DNA of 64,000 nucleotides from CAZSSH01 sp964609825 (GTDB lineage: Bacteria > Verrucomicrobiota > Lentisphaeria > Victivallales > Victivallaceae), in NCBI GenBank assembly GCA_964609825.1, contig CAZSSH010000007.1, positions 186,001-250,000 of the forward strand, in the 5' to 3' direction. The stretch's first letter is position 1. Each line of letters starts with the position of its first letter. The notes under the pieces are model-generated. The model made no database searches and was not told where the DNA came from. It saw only the letters and a list, made by a program, of their open reading frames with translations. Positions 1-7,450 of the stretch are shown here, piece after piece. A program made the position numbers and the translations under genes.

Positions 1-2939
1 AGTTGGAGTGTGACGGATTGGCCCGCGACCTCCACGGGATTGTTGAGGATGTCACGGACCTGGACGCTCTTGGCGGCCAAGGGGATCACGGCTTTGCACT
101 CGACGCCCTGACTCGTCCAGAGGGCGGCCAGCGGTTTGCCGTCACGGTTGGTAAATTGGTAGCACTGGATGTCGCCGGAGGAGATGGCCTGATGCATGAC
201 GGCCCCCTCCAAAATTTGAGCGGTGGCGCTATAGACCATGGCGGCGGGCAATGGCCGGGTGTTGCGCCAGATGCCGTACATATAGCGCTCTTTTTCGATG
301 CAAAAGTCGGAGAGGAAGTAGACGATTTTATCAACCTTGGCGGCTTTGCCGAGGATCATCAATCTGCTCAGATATTGAGCGAAGCGCCGGGAGCTCTCCG
401 ACAGATAATCGGCGTCGACGTCAAGCCCCCAGCCGATTTCGCCGTACCAGAGCTTGATCTCGGGATTGTACTCGTCGACGAGTTTGCGGACGGCCAGGGT
501 CTTGTTGTACACCTGATTGGCATCGGGACCGATATCGCTCCGGTCATCACTCACGTAGCGGGCGTTGGCGTACGGGTGGATGGCGACCACGTCGAGGTTT
601 TTTCCGGCGGCGGCCAGGACGACGCGGGCAAACGGGAAATTGCTGTTAAAGTCGACGCCGGAGATGCCGCAGCCGAGAATTTTGACATCGGGGCGCTGCT
701 TTTTAATCAGCGGGGCGACGATATTGACCGCTTTGGCGTATTCTCCGGCGGCCTTGGGGATGTCGCCCTTAAACAAAGTGGGAAACGAGAGATCGGGCTC
801 ATTCTCAATCTCGACGTAACTGACCGCCTTGCCGAGGTGATTCAAGGACTGACGGGCGAATTCGCAGTAATTCTCCGGGTCGGTGTACCCGGCGGCGTTT
901 TGCAATTTGGCGGGCACTTTGGAGATCTCGAGGCACTCCAGCTGAAACAGTCCCGATTCCGACAGTTTTCGCAGATTTTCCGGAAATTGATAAGTGCCGT
1001 TGCTAAAGGGCAGATATTTCCAGTGGATAAAGTTGCGCGTGGTGTTGACGCCGATTTTTTTCAGTGCCTCGGGCGGCACCGGGCCAAAGGGATGGAGGCC
1101 GAAGAAAGAATCTTTGCCGAGTGTCAACGCCGGATCGACGACGAGAAAGGGCATGCTGGCATGATATTGTTTGCCGTTGCTTTCGGCGGTAAGGCGAATG
1201 ACGTAATAGCCGCGTTTGGCAACTTTGAGGACGGTCAGATGTTTGCTGAAACTTTCGCCGGGAGCAAGCTCCAGCGCCTGTTTCAGGATCGGCGCGGCAT
1301 TGCCGTAAAAGTCCTCCAGCGTCGCCGTCAAAGTGATGAGCGATTTGTCCTTTTGATTGTTGCGGACGCTGATGGTGCGCTCGACGGCGGCGGGATTGGC
1401 GGAGTAAACTTCCCCGGGCTCGGCGGAAGCGAGGACGCCGAGACTGACCGGCGATTCGGGCGAATACGCCTGCGGCGCGGAGCCCTCGCTTAACTGCATG
1501 GCGTCGAGCCAGACGGTGGCATCTTTGGGGAAATCAAAATTGAGCTGCAAGCTGGTTGACAGCTTTTGCGCCGGGATGATCACGGACAACGTCTGCCACT
1601 CGTTGTTGAGCTCCCATTGGCCGCGACCGACGGTCATATAATTTTGACTGTTGACCGTCAAGCTCAAGGCGGCGGTCTTGTCCGCCTTGGCGCGGCAGCT
1701 TATGACATAGCTTTTGTTGGGCACCATGGCCCGCAGCAAATAGCCGGAGCGGAAGCCCTTGCCGGGGTCGATCCGCAACGAATATTTGCCGTCAAACGCC
1801 TGCTTGTCGTCGCGGGGGAGTAAAAAAAAACCGACTTCGGTTTCAAACGAGCTGTCAAAGGGCCACAAATTTTGGCTGATCCCGGCGGGTTGATTGCCGG
1901 CATCGTTGAGCGTGGTTTTTTTGCCGTCCGAGTAAGTTGTTTGCAGATCGTCGAGGTAGAGTTTGCCCTGATCGTTGGCCGCGCGGTTGACAAACAAAAA
2001 CAACCGGACGGTCCCGGCCGGGATCATGTCGGGAGTGAGGGTGAGTTTGACTTCCTGCCAGTCAAAACTGCCGCCGGTGCGATAGAGCTCAATCACGCCG
2101 CTTCCCGGTGGATTTTGGACCCAGCCCAAGACTTTGTTTTTGTCGCCAAAGGCGAGAATTTTGACCGTGACATCGTTGGCCGGGAGGTTGACCCCTTTGA
2201 CATAAAACTGAAAGTTGACCGTCTGATTGGTCGCGTAGTCAAACGTCTGAAAGGTGGCGGCGCCGCCCGGCACGGTCGTCTTGCCGAGGCAGTAGGATTT
2301 GCCGCCTGTACGGTAGACGGTGGGGTCAAAGGCGCCGGGGTCGGGAATTTTTTTCCACGATTCGTATTGCCATTTTTCCTGTTTGGCGACATCGGCCTTG
2401 GCTTCGACGCTCTCTAAGGATACTTCATCAATATAGAGCGTCCCGCCGCCGTTGTTTTTGCGCATAAAATAGAGGTTGGCTGCATTGCACTCGACTGAAA
2501 ACGCGTCGGCGGGGAGATAGACCTTAAATTCCTGCCAGTCAAAGGTGCCGCCGGTTTTCACCAAATCCATGACGCCGCTCCCCGGTGGATTGGCGACCCA
2601 GCCCAAAACTTTACTGTCTTTGTTTTGCAAAATCTTGACCGAGAGGTCATCCGGGGCAAGATTGTCCCCTTTGAGCATAAATTTGAGGATGTAGGCTTTG
2701 CCCGGTTGGGTGGCAAAACGGGTATAAAGCTCATTCGCCTGGTCGCCGTCAAGGGCCATTTTATAAGCCTTTTGGCCGCCGTAAACGACATCGCTCATCA
2801 CTGCGCCGGGGTTTGGTTTTTTGGCATAGTCGGGGTAACGCCAGGAGTTTGCGTTTTGCTCAAAGCTGCCGTTGACCAAGAGCTCTTCGGCTCCGAGCAC
2901 AGTGCAGCAGCACATGATTGCAATGGACAGATATTTCAT
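1..2939 (-). CDS. Giant secreted clan GH-A glycosidase with three CBM-like modules (partial, C-terminus off window)
   Basis: The frame is open from an ATG at 2939 to base 1, giving 979 codons with no stop, so the C-terminus lies outside the window. Residues 1-17 look like a signal peptide. Two related beta-sandwich modules follow (about 18-160 and 175-330); both contain a PPGSGV..TGG.FDWQE pattern, so they are a tandem duplication. A third CBM-like module spans about 355-505 and a linker sandwich about 505-600. A TIM-barrel-like region from about 610 to 930 has IENEPD (acid/base E714) and YGEIGWG (nucleophile E834), as in clan GH-A. The protein probably cleaves a polysaccharide outside the cytoplasm; the substrate is unknown. 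It is the last visible gene of an operon behind LacI, GH130 and pseudopilin genes, 15 bp after the pseudopilin. The architecture parallels the 28351-31728 enzyme. Confidence 0.85.
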   Translation of the reverse strand, partial: MKYLSIAIMCCCTVLGAEELLVNGSFEQNANSWRYPDYAKKPNPGAVMSDVVYGGQKAYKMALDGDQANELYTRFATQPGKAYILKFMLKGDNLAPDDLSVKILQNKDSKVLGWVANPPGSGVMDLVKTGGTFDWQEFKVYLPADAFSVECNAANLYFMRKNNGGGTLYIDEVSLESVEAKADVAKQEKWQYESWKKIPDPGAFDPTVYRTGGKSYCLGKTTVPGGAATFQTFDYATNQTVNFQFYVKGVNLPANDVTVKILAFGDKNKVLGWVQNPPGSGVIELYRTGGSFDWQEVKLTLTPDMIPAGTVRLFLFVNRAANDQGKLYLDDLQTTYSDGKKTTLNDAGNQPAGISQNLWPFDSSFETEVGFFLLPRDDKQAFDGKYSLRIDPGKGFRSGYLLRAMVPNKSYVISCRAKADKTAALSLTVNSQNYMTVGRGQWELNNEWQTLSVIIPAQKLSTSLQLNFDFPKDATVWLDAMQLSEGSAPQAYSPESPVSLGVLASAEPGEVYSANPAAVERTISVRNNQKDKSLITLTATLEDFYGNAAPILKQALELAPGESFSKHLTVLKVAKRGYYVIRLTAESNGKQYHASMPFLVVDPALTLGKDSFFGLHPFGPVPPEALKKIGVNTTRNFIHWKYLPFSNGTYQFPENLRKLSESGLFQLECLEISKVPAKLQNAAGYTDPENYCEFARQSLNHLGKAVSYVEIENEPDLSFPTLFKGDIPKAAGEYAKAVNIVAPLIKKQRPDVKILGCGISGVDFNSNFPFARVVLAAAGKNLDVVAIHPYANARYVSDDRSDIGPDANQVYNKTLAVRKLVDEYNPEIKLWYGEIGWGLDVDADYLSESSRRFAQYLSRLMILGKAAKVDKIVYFLSDFCIEKERYMYGIWRNTRPLPAAMVYSATAQILEGAVMHQAISSGDIQCYQFTNRDGKPLAALWTSQGVECKAVIPLAAKSVQVRDILNNPVEVAGQSVTLQ

Positions 2940-2954
2940 GGTTTCCTCTCCTGA

Positions 2955-3752
2955 TTAACGGGAAAAATAATAATTGATCGCATACGGCGGCAAATTCCAC
3001 AGCGCCTCGGTACCGGAGGAGGCTAAACCCATCAGTTTTATTGACTGGACATGGCCGTCCAAAAACGTTCCGTTCAACGCGCCGTGATGGCGGAAATCGA
3101 TATTGCCGCTGTCCGGGTATTGTGCGCTGCCGCTGCTGGTAAAGGTGTACTCCTGATATTCGCTCGAGCCTTTGGCATTGGTTCCGGCACCGTCGACCAT
3201 GGCAATCACCGACGAGGCTCTGGCGACGCGGGAGATTTTGACTGCTTTTTTCCAGATATCGTTGGCCGGGTTGGAGCCGTCCCAGCCGATCAGACGGCAA
3301 TAGGCGTAATTGGTGCGGTAGCGCGGCAGTTGTCCTGCGGGGAGAGTGCTTCCGGCAGGCAGCGCGGGATTGCTCTTGCTGATGTAATTTTCTTTGCTCG
3401 GGCATTGAAAAATGACCGGGGTTACGTCTGCCGGATTGTTCCAGCCAAAGGAGAGTTTGTTATAGCCGAGATACGGCGCCGATTGACCCCACCACGGGAG
3501 CCAGGTGGGATTGGTGGCGACACCCGCCCAGGCGATCGGCATGATGTCTTTGTTGTCCTGCGCATAGAGCAAATTGGCGTTGCCGATCTGCTTTTGCTGG
3601 CTGACGCATTTGACGGCTTTGGCCTTGTCGCGCGCCTGATTCAAGGCGGGCAATAACATGGACGCCAAAATGGCGATGATGGCGATTACAACGAGGAGCT
3701 CGATGAGGGTGAAAAGCGGCGACCGGGAAATTGGTGAAGCTGTTGTTTTCAT
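2955..3752 (-). CDS. Type II secretion-like pseudopilin, H-X9-DG type
   Basis: This 265-aa protein has a basic leader followed by FTLIELLVVIAIIAILASML, the methylated N-terminal helix of type II pseudopilins. The C-terminal part carries HHGALNGTFLDGH, an H-X9-DG-like motif seen in the large pseudopilin families of Planctomycetes, Verrucomicrobia and Lentisphaerae. The residue before the mature Phe is Leu rather than the Gly usually needed by prepilin peptidase. The gene lies 16 bp after the GH130 gene and 15 bp before the giant glycosidase gene. It therefore probably belongs to a carbohydrate-use operon and not to a general pilus locus. The role of such pseudopilins is not established; surface assembly or secretion of the neighbouring enzymes is an inference. 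Confidence 0.9.
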   Translation of the reverse strand: MKTTASPISRSPLFTLIELLVVIAIIAILASMLLPALNQARDKAKAVKCVSQQKQIGNANLLYAQDNKDIMPIAWAGVATNPTWLPWWGQSAPYLGYNKLSFGWNNPADVTPVIFQCPSKENYISKSNPALPAGSTLPAGQLPRYRTNYAYCRLIGWDGSNPANDIWKKAVKISRVARASSVIAMVDGAGTNAKGSSEYQEYTFTSSGSAQYPDSGNIDFRHHGALNGTFLDGHVQSIKLMGLASSGTEALWNLPPYAINYYFSR

Positions 3753-3768
3753 AAAGGGACCCTTTCGT

Positions 3769-4686
3769 TTAACGTTTATGTTTCAGACAAAACTCGACTA
3801 ATTCATCAATGGTGGTGACGGCAAGGCACATCCGGGTGTCCGCCCCGCCGTAATAGATGTAATATTTGCCGTTGGGCATTTCGCAAGCGCCGCCGGTAAA
3901 GACGACATTGGGGGTTTGGCCCATGCACTCGTAAATCATCTCGGGAGCGAGGATGAACTCCGTGGGAGCGGCGATGACCTGCCACGGTTTCTCCAAATCA
4001 AGCAAACAGACGCCAAGGTGGTAATTCTCCGTCGAGGCGGTCATCACAGTCGCGTGATAGACCTCCAGCCAGCCGTGCGGCGTTTTCACCGGGATGGCCC
4101 CCGCGCCGGTTTTGATGGATGACCAGTCGGTGGCGGGAAGCTTGACCGGCATGGGTTTGCCCCAGTAAATCAAATCGGGCGACTCGCTGTACCAAATCAC
4201 GCCCTTGCCGTCGATGTTTTGCGGGCGCTCCAAGCGGGCGAAGTTGCCGTTAATTTTTTCCGGAAACAAGACCGCGTTGCGGTTGGATGGCACCGAGTTG
4301 GAGATAAACTCAAAATTCACGAAATCAACGGTCTTGGCAATGTTGATAAAGCTTCCCCACGGGTCGAGCCAGTTGGCGTGGCAGACATAGTAAACATCCC
4401 CCATTTGAGTGATGCGCATATCAAAGCGGTGGGGACGTGTCCCCATTTTTTCAATTTCAGTCAACGGATAAACAATGGGCTCGGGATTGACTTCAAAATG
4501 AATCCCGTCGGCACTGGTTGCAACGTGAAACCGCGTCTTGCGTTCGCGCGTCTCCACCCGCAGCAGGAGCAATACCTTGCCCTCAAAGATGGTCGCTCCG
4601 GCATTCATCACGGTATAGCAATCCATGGGCATCATGTCAGGGGTGAGGATCGGATTGTTTTCGTAACGCTGCAATAGTTGTTTCAT
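3769..4686 (-). CDS. GH130-type beta-mannoside phosphorylase/hydrolase family protein
   Basis: This 305-aa protein has no signal peptide, so it should act in the cytoplasm. A five-bladed propeller of GH130 type is suggested by YENNPILTP near the N-terminus, NAGA at about 28-31, LLLRVE at about 41-45, KTGAGAIPV in the middle and YYGGADTR near the end. Family members phosphorolyse or hydrolyse beta-mannosides. The usual catalytic-Asp motif (E-D-P-R-I-T) reads FDMRIT here, with Asp89 kept but both neighbours changed. Specificity may therefore differ. The gene sits between the LacI regulator (41 bp upstream) and the pseudopilin (16 bp downstream), and would process oligosaccharides released by the secreted enzymes. 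The family call is firm; the substrate is not known. Confidence 0.85.
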   Translation of the reverse strand: MKQLLQRYENNPILTPDMMPMDCYTVMNAGATIFEGKVLLLLRVETRERKTRFHVATSADGIHFEVNPEPIVYPLTEIEKMGTRPHRFDMRITQMGDVYYVCHANWLDPWGSFINIAKTVDFVNFEFISNSVPSNRNAVLFPEKINGNFARLERPQNIDGKGVIWYSESPDLIYWGKPMPVKLPATDWSSIKTGAGAIPVKTPHGWLEVYHATVMTASTENYHLGVCLLDLEKPWQVIAAPTEFILAPEMIYECMGQTPNVVFTGGACEMPNGKYYIYYGGADTRMCLAVTTIDELVEFCLKHKR

Positions 4687-4727
4687 TGTGTTATCTTTCT
4701 GTTTTGTAACATTATTTGCGCAAAAAA

Positions 4728-5768
4728 TTACCGTTTGCGGCCGATGGATCCGCCCGGAGTGAATTCATTTTCGATGGTAATGCCGAGGCACTGGTTTTTG
4801 TTGTGCTCCAGGACGAATTTGAGCATTTCGACCGTCTGCGCCGCGAGCTTTTTGATGTCAAACCACACGCGCGCCAATTCGGGCGTGTTGTATTGAAAAA
4901 TCTCGAGATTATCGTAAGTGATCAAGCTCATGTCCCCGGGGACGCGGATCTGGTGTTTGACGAGATAGTTGGCCAAAAAAATTCCGGCGTAGCCGTTGGG
5001 GACAAAGCTGGCGGTTGGGCGGTCTTTAACCGAGTTGAAATAACGGTCGAGTGCCTGCTCTTTGCGTAGATCGTCGACGGCTTGCTCATGCTGCTCGGTG
5101 ATCTCGACCAAGTCAACGGCGGACTCGGGAGAGAGGGCGCGCATTTCGCTCGTAAATCCGCCGCAGCGCTTGCGGAAAGTCGCTTCGTTGAGGCACGAAA
5201 AGATCATTGTGTGGCGGTGGCCGTGCTCAAACAGGACGCGGGCTGCGGTCGCGCCGCCGGCAAAGTCATCGGGGCCGATCTCGGTCACGCCCGTCACGTT
5301 GCCGAATACCGAAACAATTTTAAGTTTGGGGTAATCATGACGGATCTGCGCAAAGACGGTGGCGTCAATCGGCCCCAAAATAATCAAACTTGCGCAATTT
5401 TCCAACACCTGAAACGCCTGATCGCGGTGTTGGTTAAAGTCGACCAATTGCCCCCGGAATTTCTCCGCTTTGAGCCGCCGCATGCACAAATAATGCAAAT
5501 TCATATAAAAATTGAGGAAATTATCCGAGTAAAGCTTGTCGTCGCAACAGTGGATCGCCACATTTTGGCGGCACTCGTTGCGCACAGTGGCGGAGTGCTC
5601 TTTAAAGTCATAGCCGACCTCTTTGACCATGTTAAGCACTTTTTTGCGGGTTTCGGCGCTGACCAGCGGATGGCCGTTAAGCGCGCGCGATACCGTAATG
5701 GCACTGATGTCGAGGCTGGCGGCGATGGTACGCACCGTGGGACGTAATTTTGCAGAGGCTTTGATCAT
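4728..5768 (-). CDS. LacI/GalR family transcriptional regulator
   Basis: The product is about 346 aa. The N-terminal helix-turn-helix (TVRTIAASLDISAITVSRAL) and hinge are followed by a periplasmic-binding-protein-like effector domain ending in a region that matches LacI C-termini. The frame could begin at a TTG at 5786, but ATG 5768 places the HTH at the usual distance from the N-terminus. It is transcribed away from the IclR gene, with a strong promoter just upstream (5810-5838). It heads an apparent operon with GH130, pseudopilin and glycosidase genes, so it probably senses a sugar released from that locus and controls its own operon. The effector cannot be read from sequence. Confidence 0.9.
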   Translation of the reverse strand: MIKASAKLRPTVRTIAASLDISAITVSRALNGHPLVSAETRKKVLNMVKEVGYDFKEHSATVRNECRQNVAIHCCDDKLYSDNFLNFYMNLHYLCMRRLKAEKFRGQLVDFNQHRDQAFQVLENCASLIILGPIDATVFAQIRHDYPKLKIVSVFGNVTGVTEIGPDDFAGGATAARVLFEHGHRHTMIFSCLNEATFRKRCGGFTSEMRALSPESAVDLVEITEQHEQAVDDLRKEQALDRYFNSVKDRPTASFVPNGYAGIFLANYLVKHQIRVPGDMSLITYDNLEIFQYNTPELARVWFDIKKLAAQTVEMLKFVLEHNKNQCLGITIENEFTPGGSIGRKR

Positions 5769-5809
5769 ATTTTTACTCAATGTCAATTTTTAATCTTGTA
5801 ACATTAAAT

Positions 5810-5838
5810 ATTATACCATATTATACCGCCAAAAGCAA
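5810..5838 (-). promoter_or_regulatory. Predicted sigma70-type promoter of the lacI-GH130-pseudopilin operon
   Basis: On the minus strand there is TTGCTT (5838-5833), a 17-bp spacer and TATAAT (5815-5810). A second TATAAT lies 10 bp upstream (5825-5820), so the segment TATAATATGG/TATAAT is a direct repeat that a LacI-type repressor could cover. Confidence 0.6.
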
Positions 5839-5879
5839 GTGCAAATATAAAAATATTAAAAAAAAGTGAGAAAATCGAT

Positions 5880-5916
5880 TATCATACTTGAAAAAAGTTA
5901 TCGTATATGATATTTT
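5880..5916 (+). promoter_or_regulatory. Predicted promoter and inverted repeat upstream of the IclR gene
   Basis: There is TTGAAA (5888-5893), a 17-bp spacer and TATTTT (5911-5916). The arms TATCATA (5880-5886) and TATGATA (5906-5912) form a 7-bp inverted repeat across the promoter, a plausible autoregulatory IclR operator. Operator function is inferred. Confidence 0.5.
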
Positions 5917-5947
5917 AAAGTTGAAAACATCATCCCGGAGGCATGAC

Positions 5948-6694
5948 ATGACGGAAAAAAACGGCGGCGTCCCGGCTTTGGAGCGCGGGTTGCAATTATT
6001 GGAAAAAATCGCGGCGCACCCGGACGGCGTGGCGGCTGCGGAGCTGAGCGGTCTCGGGCTGCCGGTGGCAAGTTTGTACCGCTCGCTCAACGTGTTGCAG
6101 CGTATGAATTACATCACCGGCGACGGCAAAGACGGCTATCGCTTGAGCCGCAAGCTCTTAAAAATGGGCTATCAGGCGACCGCAGGGTCGCTGGTGGAGC
6201 GGGCGCTGCCGGTGATGCGCGAGCTGGCCGGCGTCTGTCAGGAGACGGTGTTGCTGGGGACCTTGTACGGGAGCGAGGGTGTAGTACTCGAGGAGGTCGT
6301 TTCGTCGCACCCGGTAAAAGTCACGGTGGCAATCGGCCACCATTTCCCGTTGCACAGCGCGGCGCCGGGGAAGGCGATGCTGGCGTTTTTGCCGCCGGAG
6401 CGCTGCCGGGAGCTGGTTGATCTCCTTAAATTTACCAGATTCAACGAGCGGACAGTGATCAATAAAGAGGCGTTTTTGCGCGAATTGGAGGTTGTTCGCC
6501 AAGCGGGGTTTGCCCTTGACCGCGGCGAGGAGATTGCCGAAATCCGCTGTGTGGCGGCACCGGTTTGGGATTACCGGGGGCAAGTCGCGGCGGCGCTCTG
6601 GATCGGGGGACCGGCTTCGCGGATGCCCGATGCGTCACTGGCAAAGTTGGGTAACCTTGTTAAGGATGCGGCAGCAGAAATTATGGTCGGTTAG
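5948..6694 (+). CDS. IclR family transcriptional regulator
   Basis: The product is 248 aa from ATG 5948, which follows a clear GGAGG (5938-5942). An in-frame upstream TTG at 5888 would lie in the -35 box, so the shorter form is preferred. Residues about 5-70 form a winged helix (ALERGLQLLEKIAAHPDG; LPVASLYRSLNVL). The rest is the IclR effector domain, with HSAAPGKAMLAFLP and the conserved C-terminal RCVAAPVWDYRGQVAAALWI. IclR proteins usually control catabolism of organic acids or sugars in adjacent genes. Here the SDR and FAD oxidoreductase genes follow on the same strand, so they are the likely targets. Confidence 0.92.
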   Translation: MTEKNGGVPALERGLQLLEKIAAHPDGVAAAELSGLGLPVASLYRSLNVLQRMNYITGDGKDGYRLSRKLLKMGYQATAGSLVERALPVMRELAGVCQETVLLGTLYGSEGVVLEEVVSSHPVKVTVAIGHHFPLHSAAPGKAMLAFLPPERCRELVDLLKFTRFNERTVINKEAFLRELEVVRQAGFALDRGEEIAEIRCVAAPVWDYRGQVAAALWIGGPASRMPDASLAKLGNLVKDAAAEIMVG

Positions 6695-6713
6695 CATTAA
6701 CAAGGAGAAAAAA

Positions 6714-7433
6714 ATGAATATCCAAGGCAAAAAGATTTTGATCACCGGCGGTTCCGGCGGCTTCGGGCGCGGGATGGCGCAAGTATTATCGGTGCGCGGG
6801 GGCGAGGTTTGGATCACCGGGCGCAATCAGGACAAGCTCAACCAAACGGCTCAAGAGCTCAATATCCATGCCGTCAAAGCCGATGCGGCGCTGCCGTCGG
6901 ATTGGGACAAGGTGATGAGTCAAGTCGGCCGGCTGGATATTTTGATCAACAATGCCGGTTCCGGCGGGCGCATCGCCCCGGTGGCCGGGCAGAGCGACGA
7001 GGAAATCATCAAAAGCATCCACGACAATCTCATCGGCGCGATGCTGGGTTGCCGCCGCGCGGCGCAAATCATGACGGCGGCCAAACGCGGGATGATCATC
7101 AATGTTTCCAGCGTCTGCGCCTTGTATGCTTGGCCGGGCTGGGCAGTGTATACGGCGGCCAAAGCCGGGTTGAGCAAATTCAGCCACGGTCTTTATACCG
7201 AGCTGCGGTCCTTTGGTGTACGGGTGTGCTGCGTGACGCCGTCGTGGGGGCAGACTGATTTCAATGTCGCCGCCGCCATCACCGGCGCCGCCGAGGATCC
7301 GGCTTTGCGTCAAAAGTGCATTGCTCCGGCGGAAATCGGCGAATTGATTGCGCAATTGATTGAGCTTCCGGATCACTTGTCGGTACCGGATGTGACGTTG
7401 CAGCCGATGATTCAGGATATTTGTCCCATGTAA
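6714..7433 (+). CDS. SDR family NAD(P)-dependent oxidoreductase
   Basis: The product is 239 aa from ATG 6714, preceded by AAGGAG. It is a classical short-chain dehydrogenase/reductase: TGGSGGFG at residues 11-18 is the nucleotide-binding loop, NNAG is at 79-82, the catalytic Ser is in NVSS (about 132), and Y146 and K150 make the YxxxK pair in YTAAK. It begins 19 bp after the IclR gene, and the FAD oxidoreductase gene follows 17 bp later, so the three form a probable operon. It may oxidise or reduce a sugar or a polyol; the substrate cannot be told from sequence. Confidence 0.92.
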   Translation: MNIQGKKILITGGSGGFGRGMAQVLSVRGGEVWITGRNQDKLNQTAQELNIHAVKADAALPSDWDKVMSQVGRLDILINNAGSGGRIAPVAGQSDEEIIKSIHDNLIGAMLGCRRAAQIMTAAKRGMIINVSSVCALYAWPGWAVYTAAKAGLSKFSHGLYTELRSFGVRVCCVTPSWGQTDFNVAAAITGAAEDPALRQKCIAPAEIGELIAQLIELPDHLSVPDVTLQPMIQDICPM

Positions 7434-7450
7434 TTGGGGGAGGGAAAAGC

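Noticed and set aside
3..1493. 496-codon plus-strand frame at the left edge.
   Set aside because: It is antisense to the GH-A glycosidase, whose frame carries the catalytic motifs and CBM repeats.
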